Shown here: piece by piece, positions 1 through 9,837 of the stretch
How the letters are laid out: every line of letters begins with the position of its first letter
How positions within the stretch are numbered: the first letter of the stretch is position 1
Notes under the pieces: generated by a model
The model's input: only the letters and a program-made list of their open reading frames with translations
Told to the model about the DNA's origin: nothing
Databases searched by the model: none
Made by a program: the position numbers and the translations under genes
NCBI GenBank assembly: GCA_037176705.1
Contig: CM073890.1
Coordinates: forward strand, 96,462,591 to 96,526,590
Source of the DNA: Molossus alvarezi
Lineage: Eukaryota; Chordata; Mammalia; Chiroptera; Molossidae
DNA length: 64,000 nt
Direction of reading: 5' to 3'

Positions 1-645
1 ATATCCAGGTATCTACCAGCAGGCTTAGCATATTTTATTTTGTTAGTGGTCTTTTAAAAGTAATCTCCAGAAATTTCCCTAAAATTATTTTATAAGCCAA
101 CAAAATCATTATCATTTCATACTATTCATATTACATTTTGGGTGGCCAACTTGTAAGAACAGTGACTTCTGTTACTTGTATTGAGATTGTGTATCTTTAT
201 ATCTTTAAAATGTCCTAAGATCCTAGCATGGTAACTGAAGAAACACAAACTTGTGTCTAGATTTTATCATTTCAGTGTCTGCCTCTGTCACTTGTACTCT
301 GATTGGTCCCCTTTTTCTATTTTAATTGTTTTTCAAAGGACAGTGTAGGAGAGGCTTAAATTTTAAATTAAAGTGTTAAAATAATTAAAGTGTTTAATAA
401 AGTTTTTGAAGGCCAACAGAAAGAAATAGGAGAATCAAGATAGCTAATGTATCAAGGTTGTTGCTAATCAGATTAGTATTGAACAGTGTGATCTCAACAT
501 CAAAAATTAATGTTCTGTGTTTTTAAATAATGAAAACCATTCATCTCCATAAAGGGTTACACACACCCAGGCTAGTATCACACAACTGCTCAGTGGGTTT
601 GAGTTCTGTCATCAACTCTTACTAATGGTTTGACATGCTTCATTC
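1..645. other. Unique AT-rich sequence, no gene seen
   Basis: Non-coding sequence rich in A and T, with no long frame and no repeat I recognise. The last bases lead directly into the left target-site duplication of the SINE that follows. Confidence 0.6.
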
Positions 646-661
646 TTTTACCGTATTTTTA

Positions 662-884
662 TTTTATTTTTAATTTTTTTTTCTCTATTGATTTTAGAGA
701 GATAGGAAGGGAGAGGGAGAGAGAGATAGAAACATCGATGAGAGAGAACATTGATTGACCGCCTCCTGCATGCCCCCCCTGGGGATTTGGCCCACAACTT
801 GGGCATGTGCAGTGACTAGGAATCAGACTGGCGACATCTTGGTGCATGGGTTGAGGCTCAACCACTGAGCCACACTGGCTAGGC
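662..884 (-). mobile_element. VES-type SINE (type A)
   Basis: A complete tRNA-derived SINE read on the minus strand. The tRNA-like head lies at the right end (GAGCCACACTGGCTAGGCT on the plus strand), followed by the body motif CCGCCTCCTGCATGCCCCCC, a GA-rich tract and a T-rich stretch that is the copied A tail. It is flanked by a 16 bp target-site duplication with one mismatch, at 646-661 and 885-900 (TTTTACCGTATTTTTA against TTTTACCATATTTTTA). Such elements are transcribed by RNA polymerase III from boxes in the head and are copied by LINE-1 enzymes. Divergence within the body suggests a middle-aged insertion. Confidence 0.93.
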
Positions 885-900
885 TTTTACCATATTTTTA

Positions 901-1804
901 AAAACATAAGAAGTCTCTTTTCTCTATGATAAATGATCTGATCTTCTCTGTTAGGTCTCAGATTTGCCTGAGACCCTATGTGTAGAGAAAAGAACACAAC
1001 TCGCTCATGGCACCACTTTTATATGATGAATGTATTCTCACTCCAGGGAAATTTTAGAGATCCTGTTTTTCCTAGTCAAAAGCTCAGTTTCAAATCTTAA
1101 TCTGTTTTTTAAGATTTGTCTCCTGAGAACCTCTGTTCTAGAGAATCAAAGATAGCAAGAGTGGAAGAAATGTCATAGCTCCATTGGAAAGAATTTTCCT
1201 CTCAATTGCTTTTTTCTCACTAGATTAAAGGAGCCCCCTTTGCTCCTGCAGGGACAATAGTCCACCACTTCCCCAGGTGCACAGTGGAGGGCTGTCACTC
1301 CTGCAGCAGTGGCTCCCATAAGTCTTTCAGACTTTGGTTTTGATAGAGACAATTGAGTCTGTATTGGGGGAAAGAAAGTTTCCTTTGTAAATTCTCAGCA
1401 GTATTGTTTGGTTTAAGGAATCTGCCTAAGAGAGTCTGTTTCCTGACAGTCACACAGTCTAGCAATCTAGACTGTGGCAGAGGAAGGGGTCAGTGATGGT
1501 GGTTTAGGAAGGTAACACAAAACTGCAGAAATTAGTCTATTGAAATAATTTTGTGATTGCAATGTTCATTCTGAGATGGAAATTTGTAACTCTTCTGAAG
1601 TTTTGTTGTTCTTTTTCTATTGCTCAACTAATAGAATGTGGACGTATTACTAAATTCAAAGTATAAAAACTAAACCTTTTCTGTAAAGGAATTTATGTCC
1701 TTAAAAACATGTTGCCCTGCAGAATATAATTTTATGGAACTTAAAAAGAGTGATCCTAGGAAAATGATCATATATTTCTGTGTGTCATAGAAGCTATATT
1801 CTAA
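901..1804. other. Unique sequence, no gene seen
   Basis: No open frame of note and no repeat recognised. Short moderately GC-rich stretches near 1,220-1,330 show no splice or promoter context that I can defend. Confidence 0.5.
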
Positions 1805-2030
1805 GCAAGTGGTTGTCAAACTTCTTCTGTGAAATGCCAGACAGTAAATATTTCAGATTTTCCAGGCCATACCATCTTGGTTGCAACTACTCAACGCTGC
1901 CCTTGCAACGTGAAGCCAGCCCTAGACAATATGTAAACAAATGGGCATGCCAGTGTTCCAGAGACACTTTCTTTACAGAAAAGGTGGTGGGCTGCTTTTG
2001 GCCCACGGGCCCATGGTTTGCCCATCTCTA
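1805..2030 (+). mobile_element. Ancient non-autonomous hAT (Charlie-like) DNA transposon
   Basis: The segment has the layout of the common mammalian hAT fossil that begins CAGGGGTCGGCAAACT and ends in the inverted copy. Here it begins CAAGTGGTTGTCAAACTTC, continues with CAGACAGTAAATATTTCAG and GCAACTACTCAACGCTGCC, and ends GGTTTGCCCATCTCTA, an imperfect inverted terminal repeat. It has no coding capacity; its transposase was supplied in trans before placental mammals radiated. The family identity is from memory; I do not give a subfamily. A second, minus-strand copy lies at 14,730-15,032. Confidence 0.75.
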
Positions 2031-2555
2031 AACCAGGTATTGATCAAAGATTGTTGTTGGAGGCCAAATGTTCCTATAATCAAAAAGAACTACTAATCTG
2101 TCGTTAGCTATAGCCACAACTCAACATTAATCCACAGTAAAATGCCCCTCAAATATAGTAAATATATATCAACCGATATGACTGTAATTCTGAATTTTAT
2201 AAAATCTTCAGGTTGCTTATTTTACACGTGTAATGTAAAGTTTGTCCTCAACAATTAAAGTATCAGCAATTTTTTTATTGGGCCAGTCATCTTTTTCTCA
2301 TTGATTTGTGATTGTTGGTTATGTATTATGGTTATGTTATATAATATGTTAGGGTATTATCCTCTGTTAATCATATGCCTTGCAAAGAAATGTATCCGTT
2401 GGTTATTAGTCTTTGATTTGCTTATGCTTTCTTTATTCATTAAATAAAAAATATTTCTATTTTGAATTTATTAATCTGTTCCTTGATGGGTTTCCTTTGT
2501 GGATTTCAGGCCCAATTTGAAAGACAATACAAGATTTTATACAACTTGTGTTTTC
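2031..2555. other. AT-rich unique sequence
   Basis: No gene or recognisable repeat. The stretch 2,260-2,460 is very AT-rich. Confidence 0.5.
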
Positions 2556-2607
2556 TGAGAGAGAGAGGGAGAGAGAGAGAGGGAGAGAGGGAGAGGGAGA
2601 GAGAGAA
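2556..2607. repeat. (GA)n purine-rich simple repeat
   Basis: About 50 bases of GAGAGA interrupted by GGGA units, with all purines on the plus strand. It resembles the GA-rich linker of the SINEs in this window, but no SINE head or body flanks it, so it is listed as a free-standing simple repeat. Confidence 0.8.
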
Positions 2608-3002
2608 AAATTGCAATTAAAGCAATAGGATGTCTGCTGAATAGGAGTTTCTGAGGAGAGTGAGGACGGAGGAGGAGCCTGAGAACTCAGGCGGGAAGGC
2701 TTAGGAAGCATCCCTCCTCTTGAACAGGAAAGAAGAGCCAACAAACCTGAAACCTGGAGCTGAGAAGGTGAAAAGCTGAGAACATGCAAGCTGCAAATGA
2801 GCTTCTCTCTGGAAAGAAAAGTGGCGAGACACCTGCTCTAAGAAAGGCCAGCTGTGGGCTGGGGTCAGTAGCGATGAAATGGTTTCCAGCAGCCGCTGCC
2901 CAGCACACAGATGAAGTTGCTACGCAGCTAAAATTGGGCTGTATGAATTTCCAAAGAAGCCAATTTGGCTTTTCTTTCTTTCTTATTCCTTTTTAAAAAC
3001 AA
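2608..3002. other. Unique sequence, no gene seen
   Basis: It holds short overlapping frames on both strands (about 70-110 codons) without family resemblance. No repeat recognised. Confidence 0.45.
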
Positions 3003-3206
3003 TTTTTTTTTTCTTTTATTGATTTTTAGAGAGAGGAAGAGGGAGATAGAAACATCGGTGAGAGAGAACATTGATTGGCTGCCTCCTGCATGCCCCCCAC
3101 TGGGGATTGGGCCCACAATCTGGGCATGTGTCCTGACCAGGAAGCGAACTGGCGACCTCCTGGTGCATAGGTCGATGCTCAAGCACTGAGCCACACTGGC
3201 CAGGCT
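3003..3206 (-). mobile_element. VES-type SINE (type A)
   Basis: Minus-strand SINE. Its head lies at 3,155-3,206 (GAGCCACACTGGCCAGGCT on the plus strand), its body carries GCCTCCTGCATGCCCCCCAC, and its left end is T-rich. It stands head to tail with the next SINE, so the pair is a small SINE cluster at the 3' edge of the HAL1 element. No clear target-site duplication is visible because both flanks are low-complexity pyrimidine. Confidence 0.9.
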
Positions 3207-3408
3207 TCTCTTCTCTCTCTCTCTCTTTTTTTTCAGATAGAGCAGGAGGAAGAGAGAGAAACATTGATATAAGAGAGACACATCAAGTGGTTGCCACCCA
3301 TGGGGCTGGGGACAAACCACAACCCAGATATGTGCCCTTAGTGGGAACCGAACCCTGGACTCTGATCCATGGGCTGATGCTCTAACCACTGAGAAACTGG
3401 CCAGGGCA
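3207..3408 (-). mobile_element. VES-related SINE (type B)
   Basis: Minus-strand SINE of the second type in this window. Type B carries TTGTTCAGATAGAGTGGGAG near its tail and GGGACAAACTGCAAC in its body; here these read TTCAGATAGAGCAGGAGGAA and GGGGACAAACCACAACC. The head ends AACTGGCCAGGGCA at 3,408. Its tail runs into a CT-rich simple stretch at 3,208-3,232. The divergence suggests an older copy. The HAL1 element begins at the very next base. Confidence 0.88.
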
Positions 3409-3789
3409 CCTCTTCTTCTTCTTTTTTAAAACTTATCTTTATTGTTAAATGTATTACAGATGTTCCTCCTTTTCCCCCTATTGACCCCCTCCTCCCCGCT
3501 CCTGCCCCCGTCCTGCCTTTCCCCACACTTTTGTCTGTGTCCATTGGTTATGCATATAAGTTCTTTGGTTTATTTCTTCCAACCCCCCAACCCTCCTTCC
3601 CTTTGAGGTTTGTCAGTCTAACAACCAATTTGTGCTTCTTAGTCCCTTCACCTTTTTCACCCATTCCCCCAACCCCCCCTCCATCTGGCAACCAACAAAA
3701 TGTTCTCTGCATCTATGAGAATGTTTCTGTTCTGCTTGTTAATTTTGTTTGTAGATTCAATTGTTGATAGATATATATTCATTGCCATT

Positions 3790-4711
3790 TTATTTGTTGA
3801 TAATTTTTCTTTTTCTTTAAGAAGACCCTTCAACATTTCATATAATAATGGTTTGGTGGTGATGAACTCCTTTAGCTTTTTCTTGTCTGGGAAACTCTTG
3901 TATGGCCATCGATTCTAAATGACAGCTTTGCAGGATAGAGTAATCTTGGTTGTAGGTTCTTGTTTTTCATCACTCTGGATATTTCTTGCCACTCCCTTCT
4001 GGCCTGAAAAGTTTTTTTGAGAAATCAGCTGACAGTCTTATGGGAACTCCCTTGTAGATAACTGCTTTTCTCTTTCTGCTTCTAAGATTCTCTTTTTGTC
4101 TTGAACCTTTTGCATTTTGATGATGATGTGTCTTGGTGTGGGCCTCTTGGGGTTCATCTTGTTTGGGACTCTCTGTGCTTCCTGGACTTGTATGTCTGTT
4201 TCCTTCACCAAGTTAGGAAAGTTTTCTGTCATTATTGTTTCAAATAGGTTTTCAATTTATTCTTCTATCTCTTCTTCTTCTGGCACCCCCAAGATGTAAA
4301 TGTTGCTATACTTGAAGTTGTCCCAGAGGCTCCTTACACTATCCTCATTTCTTTGGATTCTTTTTTCTTTTGCTGTTCTGACTTGGTGTTTTTTGCTTCC
4401 TTATATTTCAATTTGATGGTTTGCTTCTTGGCTTTACCTACTCTACTATTGATTCCCTGTAAAGTATTCTTTATTTCAGTTAGTGCCTCCTTCATTTCTG
4501 ACTGTGCATCCATCATTTCTGACTGGTCTTTTTTTATGCTCTTGAGGCCCTCACTAAGTTCACTGAGGTTCTCACTAAGTTCATTGAGCATCCTTTTAAG
4601 CAGTATTTTGAACTCTGCATCTGTTAGGTTGCTTATCTCTATTTCACTTAGTTCTTTTCCTAGAGTTTTGTTCTGTTCTTTCATTAGGGACCTGTTTCTT
4701 CGTCTCCTCAT
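3790..4711 (-). pseudogene. HAL1 ORF1 (L1 ORF1p-like RNA-binding protein), broken
   Basis: The start codon is at 4,709-4,711, preceded by A at -3, and the protein begins MRRRRNRSLMKEQ, very like the LINE-1 ORF1p start. Residues about 20-110 form a heptad-rich coiled coil (LSENLSELSEGLKSIKKDQ). The frame stops at 4,334-4,336. The RNA-recognition segment continues in another frame (NIYILGVPEEEE, then a TAA at 4,257-4,259), followed by the C-terminal domain signature RPTPRHIIIKM at about 4,115-4,147 and another stop at 4,038-4,040. The C-terminal end, matching the ORF1p ending MLKGLL, lies near 3,800-3,830. An intact copy would coat its own RNA as a trimer. This one has at least one frameshift and several stops, so it is a pseudogene. 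Confidence 0.85.
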
Positions 4712-6217
4712 TTTGGCTGCCTCCCTCTGTTTGTTTCTATGTATTAGGTAGAGTTGCTATGTCTCCTGCACTTCCTAGGGTGGCTTGTTGTAGTAGGTGT
4801 CCTGTAGGGTCCAGTGGCACATCCTCCCCAATCTCCCAGCTGGGCCCTTGAGGTGCACCACTCCTGTTGTAGTAGGTGTCCTGTAGGGTCCAGTGGCACA
4901 TCCTCCCCAATCTCCCAGCTGGGCCCTTGAGGTGCACCACTCCTGTGCACTTTATATACCTTTCTGTTGTAATTGAGTCTTGATTGCTGTTGGCACATCA
5001 GTGAGAGGGTTTTACTCAGGCTGATCAGCTGCAAGAACTGGCTGTGCCCACTATCCACCGACTTCTGACTTCCTTGGAGGATCATCTGTGCAGGGGCCCA
5101 CCACACAGAGAGCAAGCCTTACTTCAGCAGGGCTCTGATACCCACTGAGTCCATTCCTTGAGTATTTCACTTGTGGAGGTGGTTGGGTGGTGGTATTTCG
5201 ACATGGTCTGAAGCTGTTCACTGGGTGTACTGGCTCTGGGGCAAGGTCAGCCACTGCCTGTGTTCTACCCCGGGGCCACCAGGCATAAGCTCCAAAGTGA
5301 CCTGCAGATCACTGCTTCTTGTGCTGGGCTTAGAGATGCCCAGGAAAAGCCAAGTTGTGAACCAAGGCTGGCTGCTTCTAGTGCCAGGCCTGGGGCCACT
5401 TAACGAGAGGTATGGGGCTAGCTTAGACCAGATTCTGCTTTTTGAAAGAATTTAGGAAAACCTGAAGCAGGATCCAAGACAGGCCAAACCTATGGTAAAG
5501 CAACTGGCAACAGCTTGGGTGGGCCTGAAAGTTGGGTGGGGCGGGGCCTCAGGGAATCACAGGGTGGGGCAAACAGTGTGAGCCAGGTTGCTGGAGGCCC
5601 AGATATGGCTGCTGTCTGCTGGCCTGGGGAAGGGCTCACCAAAGGAACAAAGGCCTCTGACAGCACATCTGTCCAGGAGAAAGCTGCCTCTCCAGCCCTC
5701 GCCCCAATGCCAAACAACTCAGTTCTTCCCCATCTGTTTCTGGTGCCTTTTAAGCTGCCTCCCCCATGCTGGAGCCTGGAGGGAGTGAGTCCGATAAGTC
5801 CCTGCGTGGGCCTTTTAAGAGGATCTGCCTGGGGCTCCAGCAACCTCAGCCTCCCTAAGCCTCAGTTCCCGCTGGTTTTCCAGCCAGAGGTTATGGGGAT
5901 TCTCTTCCTGGCACTGGGACCCTGAGCTGGGCACCTGGTGTGGGATGGGGACCCCTCAGTCCTCAGGGAGGACCTTCCCAGCCGAGGTGTCCTCCTGATT
6001 TTTATCCGCCACATGTGGGTGTGAGACCAGCCCGTCCCCTCCGCCCTCCTCCCAGTCTCGGTGTGGCTGCTGCTTTAATCTTGTAGTTGTAGGACTGCCA
6101 TTCAGCTGGTGTCAGGGGCTCTGGGGATGGTTGGGTGGGAGTTTAGTTGTAACTTGGATATAGTTGTGGGAGGGGGCAAGACCACCTTTAGCTTCATCGC
6201 CATCCTGACCGGAAGCC
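4712..6217 (-). promoter_or_regulatory. HAL1 5' region (putative internal promoter)
   Basis: About 1.5 kb of comparatively GC-rich sequence upstream of ORF1 on the minus strand. At the extreme 5' end (6,196-6,205) the minus strand reads GGATGGCGAT, close to the YY1 site (AANATGGCG) that positions transcription in human LINE-1. A GC box, GTGGGGCGGGGCC on the plus strand, lies at 5,536-5,548. The 79 bp tandem duplication sits just before ORF1. Promoter activity is inferred from position and motifs only. Confidence 0.55.
4786..4943. repeat. 79 bp tandem duplication inside the HAL1 5' region
   Basis: Two nearly perfect copies of a 79 bp unit, 4,786-4,864 and 4,865-4,943, each starting TGTTGTAGTAGGTGTCCTG and ending GGTGCACCACTCC. 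Because the copies are almost identical while the surrounding HAL1 is eroded, the duplication may be younger than the insertion, or may have been kept similar by gene conversion. Confidence 0.93.
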
Positions 6218-7669
6218 CCTCTTCTTTTTTTAACGAAGAAGGATATTTTTCTTTGAAGTCTGTCAGATCAGATTCTGTTAAAAATTCTAAAGGCTTTGTC
6301 TCAACATTTACAAGTAAATAATTATAAAAGTAACTCCGCATCTCTCATATGCCTGTAATTTTAGTGAAAACACACACACAGACTTAATGTGATTAAAAAT
6401 TCCATTACTAGTGGGAAATTAAACTAACTCAATAAAACTGCCTCACCTATGTAGTCTCCTGGGTGTCTCGTTCTACTATGGGCTAAATTTGGCTACCTGA
6501 ACTCAGAAGTCATTTTGAGTAGTTGAATGTTTGTTTAGAAAGTGTTGCAGTTATATAGGCTGTTCTGTCACAGAAAGAAAAATCCGTATACACTTTTCAT
6601 TAGATAAGTAGTTTCCAGTAATACATTTGGAACTTTTTTTTTTAAGCAGAAAGAATAAAGTACATGTAACAAATTACCACCAAACAAAAAATTAACATTT
6701 TGGTTACTAGTCCTCTTGTGTTTTTATCATAGAACTTTTTAGAATATAGGAAACCAGTTCTAATTTTCTTGTGACTAGTTTAACTCACAGCCCAATGTAG
6801 GCATGAGGTGTTCTTACTGGTCAGGAAATACAACATTGAATAAGACATATTTAAGTACTTACTTATTGAAGATTGTCCTGTCTTGTTCAGTAGTTTTGAT
6901 GGGAATATGTGTAACCATGCTGAAGTTGTTGGTTTCTTGACTAAGTCCCTGATGATAGCCTGGTTGAGGGCATTTGCTTGTTTGACCCAAAGGTGGGATC
7001 AAGCATGTTCAGGTTCATGACCTCTGCGGCAGCAGAACATAGCTGTCAGTCTGCATAACTGACGAGTGAATCAAAGGCTTCAGCTACATCCTCCCAAATG
7101 GTTTTGTCCCTCTCCAGAAATGACCCTCTTGGTGGCAGACTGTGCTCTTTGATGTGTCAGCACCATTCACAGCCATGACAGTGACTCTGCATCATTAACA
7201 CATTGGTGCTTTCTTTATCCGTTTGTCCGGTCTTCCATCTCCCTTGCCCTAACTTTTTCCTACGGCTTAAAAGAAATCCGCCCCTCCCTCTGTCCAAAGT
7301 GTTTGGGAAACAACCTCTCCTCAAGTCTGCACATTCCTTATCAGAAAAAAAAGAAAAAGATACTTTTGCTGACATGGTTTCAGGCTGAAATTTTTTCGGG
7401 ACTGTTTTCAGTGTTTGATTAGAGTAGAGTTCCAGGCATAAGCAACATTTAAAATTGTATTTTCATTGTATGGATGGAAATTCCTGAATATGACATGCCT
7501 GGTAAATTTACTTTCTCATCAAATCTTGTATGTAGTAAAATGTCCTATCTTGAAAAACATAGTTTCCATAGGCTGACCCTGGGAGCTAATATTTGGTGGC
7601 TGGGAGATACAAATAATGTTCACAGATATCACTGTATTTCCTCTAGATGAGCAAAATAATTATGTAAGA
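6218..7669. other. Unique sequence, no gene seen
   Basis: AT-rich sequence with no long frame. I recognise no repeat and no exon-like segment. The last bases contain the left target-site duplication of the SINE head at 7,685. Confidence 0.5.
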
Positions 7670-7684
7670 AGAGAATAGTTTTGT

Positions 7685-7730
7685 GCCCTGGCTGGTCTGG
7701 CTCAATGGTTAGAGCATCGGCCTGCAGACC
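7685..7730 (+). mobile_element. Head-only ('tailless') SINE insertion
   Basis: Exactly the tRNA-like head of a VES-type SINE (GCCCTGGCTGGTCTGGCTCA through CCTGCAGACC), 46 bp, with no SINE body and no A tail. It is flanked by 15 bp direct repeats matching at 13 positions: AGAGAATAGTTTTGT at 7,670-7,684 and AGAGAATAATTGTGT at 7,731-7,745. The full-length SINEs continue after this point with a sequence containing AGAGA, so the start of the right repeat also matches the template. This fits the tailless retropseudogenes described in mammals, in which copying starts internally by microhomology. Confidence 0.7.
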
Positions 7731-8017
7731 AGAGAATAATTGTGTTATCCTGAGGTAAGCCTGTTTTCTCCAGAGATCCTTCATTAAATGTAAGTACCAG
7801 TGGTGGGAGGAGGCTGGGTGTGACAGAGCCTGTCCGCTTTCCAAGCATTCTTGAAACAAGGTAAGCAACAGGTAACGCTGCAGGATGCTGTAGGACCATG
7901 TCATGTAATTTCGCAAATATTAAACAGTCGTCCTATTTTTACTCTGTTTAATTCAGATAAACTTTTACTAGTGAATAAAGCTATAAGTTAAATTAGGTTA
8001 GCTTTACATGACTTTTA

Positions 8018-8228
8018 ATTTTTTTTGTTGTTGTTCAGATAGAGTGGGAGGGAGAGAGAGAGAGAAACATCGACATGAAAGGGACACATCGAGTGGTTGC
8101 CACCTGCACAACCCAACAAGTGCCAGGGACAAACTGCAACGGAGGTACGTGCCCTTAGCGGGAACTGAACCCCGGTCTCTCTGGACCGCAGGCCGACGCT
8201 CTCACCGCTGAGCCAAACCGGCCAGGGC
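8018..8228 (-). mobile_element. VES-related SINE (type B)
   Basis: Complete minus-strand SINE, from TTGTTCAGATAGAGTGGGAG on the left to GAGCCAAACCGGCCAGGGC on the right. A perfect 13 bp target-site duplication, TACATGACTTTTA, lies at 8,005-8,017 and 8,229-8,241. The intact head, clean body and perfect duplication indicate a fairly young copy. Confidence 0.95.
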
Positions 8229-8241
8229 TACATGACTTTTA

Positions 8242-9154
8242 TGTATCAAGAATTATAGCTTGAGCCTAAGGGTGTTTCATTCTAAGATGCAGGCAAGCCA
8301 GGGAAGGAAGGTCCAGGAGCAGTAAATCAGGCCAGTGTGTGTACTATTCTGTAAGGGACCAAGGGACCACATGAGGGTCAGAGAAGACATGGTTGAGGCT
8401 CATAACGTGATTCAAGGACAACAGAAATCATCGAAGAGAAAGGGAGATCTGCTCAATGTAGCGCCTGCCTCTCAGCCTGTCCTTGGGACTGCCCCAGTGA
8501 GACTCCTCACAGGAAAGAGATGCCAAGAGTAGCAAAGTCCCTGGGCCACTGAGATGGCAAGGTGGCAGCAACATTTGGGCCCATAGCTTCTGCAACATCC
8601 CATGCCCGGGCCTGCAGCTTTGGTGACTGCAACAGCCACAGAGGGTCCTGTGGTAGACCTCCACAGCAACACTTATCCTCTTTAGTGGATCTTAGAAGAA
8701 CCGCCACTGTGGACAATGGCAGCTGCAGTAGAGACCTCAGTATCAGATGGGCTGATTCAGGAGCAAAGGGAATGAGTGATCCAACCCACAGAGTGAGGCT
8801 GGTCAGGGGAAGGGTCCAGGAGATACTACTGAGGAACCCCAGCACTATCTTCAAGGAATTAAGGAGGTCTGGACTTTCTGTACTGTTGTTTGGGACCAAG
8901 ACAAAATAATAATAAGATAACATGATTGTGGTTTTCTTACCCGTCTTACCCCTCAAGTGGTATAATATTGAAATTTAGATTACATGGGAAATTATTTAAA
9001 AATAAGTTTTCTTAACTAACCACTTTCCTAACATCCTTTTCCTCCCTCAGGATTTGCTGACTTTCTTTTGGATGTCAAGTTATCTCACAGTGAAAGAATT
9101 AGGAATACTTAAGGCTACACTTAACTGGAATCCCTGCTAAGGATAGCGGGGCTA
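8242..9154. other. Unassigned stretch with moderate GC content
   Basis: 8,330-8,890 is richer in G and C than its neighbours and holds several overlapping frames of 65-150 codons on both strands, which is what moderate GC alone produces. It could be an eroded LTR or other ancient repeat, but I cannot match it to a family. Confidence 0.35.
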
Positions 9155-9500
9155 AAGAAATGCAGGTTTATTTCTCTCTTAACGAAAAGTCTGGAACCGG
9201 AGTTCTTCTGGCCTTGGTTTCACAGTTCCGCGAAGAGAAAGGCAGTCTCGGAGATCAAGTCTGCTTTGTGGCAGGAAGAAGGCGGGGCTGGGGTGGGGCT
9301 GAGGACACACAGGGAAGACCTTCTTTTCTATCTAAAGCAGCAGGAGACTTCAGCTACATTTCCTTGGCAGGTCCTGAATTAAATGCTCTGCTAGCTGCAA
9401 AGGAGGCTGGGAAAATTCATATTTCACTTTTCTACCTTTTATAGTGGAGGAAGAGGAGGAGCACATAAATGGAGAATGGTGTTAGGTAAGCCTATGGTGT
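9155..9500 (+). repeat. Ancient interspersed repeat, family not assigned
   Basis: Contains phrases I remember from a common placental repeat, in the same order: TTTATTTCTCTCTTAACGAA, then GGCAGGAAGAAGG, then CTAGCTGCAAAGGAGGCTGG, then TTTATAGTGGAGGAAG. I cannot name the family safely. No coding capacity. Confidence 0.45.
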
Positions 9501-9703
9501 CTACCCCGAACACCAAACCGCTCTCCAGAAACTCAGGATCTTTCTGGCAATTTAATCTTTTCATGCTTGTTCAGTAAATATGGGGTGAGAAATAAGTATA
9601 ATCTCTCATCTTTTCATTGAAAAGCACACTTAAAAGGCCTTATTTGTTTTCAAGTTTGGTTATATATATAATCTAAAGATTTGGTTTACACAAAAGTCTA
9701 CAA

Positions 9704-9708
<5 letters not shown>

Positions 9709-9752
<44 letters not shown>
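9709..9752. repeat. (TA)22 microsatellite at a SINE tail
   Basis: A perfect alternating TA run of about 44 bases directly joined to the tail end of the minus-strand SINE at 9,753. The expected A-rich tail is replaced by TA units, so the microsatellite probably grew from the tail. Confidence 0.95.
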
Positions 9753-9756
<4 letters not shown>

Positions 9757-9805
9757 CTCACCTGAGGACATTTTTTCATTTTTTGTTAAAATAGAGCAGG
9801 AGGGG

Positions 9806-9837
<32 letters not shown>

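Larger units (their letters stand above)
3409..6217 (-). mobile_element. HAL1: ORF1-only LINE-1 derivative, near full length
   Basis: Reading the minus strand there is a 5' region of about 1.5 kb, then a LINE-1-type ORF1, then a short G-rich 3' UTR ending AACAATAAAGATAAG and a short A run. No endonuclease or reverse transcriptase lies between ORF1 and the 3' UTR, and the spacing (ORF1 end near 3,790, 3' UTR from about 3,760) leaves no room for ORF2. This is the defining structure of HAL1 ('half-L1') elements, which are known in several mammals and move with L1 enzymes. The right (5') end reads GGATGGCGATGAAGCTAAAG on the minus strand, much like a LINE-1 start. A possible target-site duplication is CCTCTTCTT at 3,409-3,417 and 6,218-6,226, but it is short and pyrimidine-rich. 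Confidence 0.82.

Noticed and set aside
3409..6217. Simple L1 fragment with deleted ORF2
   Set aside because: ORF1 end and 3' UTR are tightly apposed, as in HAL1, and the 5' region is complete; still listed as testable because a private deletion cannot be fully excluded from one copy.
8330..8900. Exon cluster of an unknown gene
   Set aside because: Overlapping frames on both strands are of similar length, with no protein family, so GC content alone explains them.
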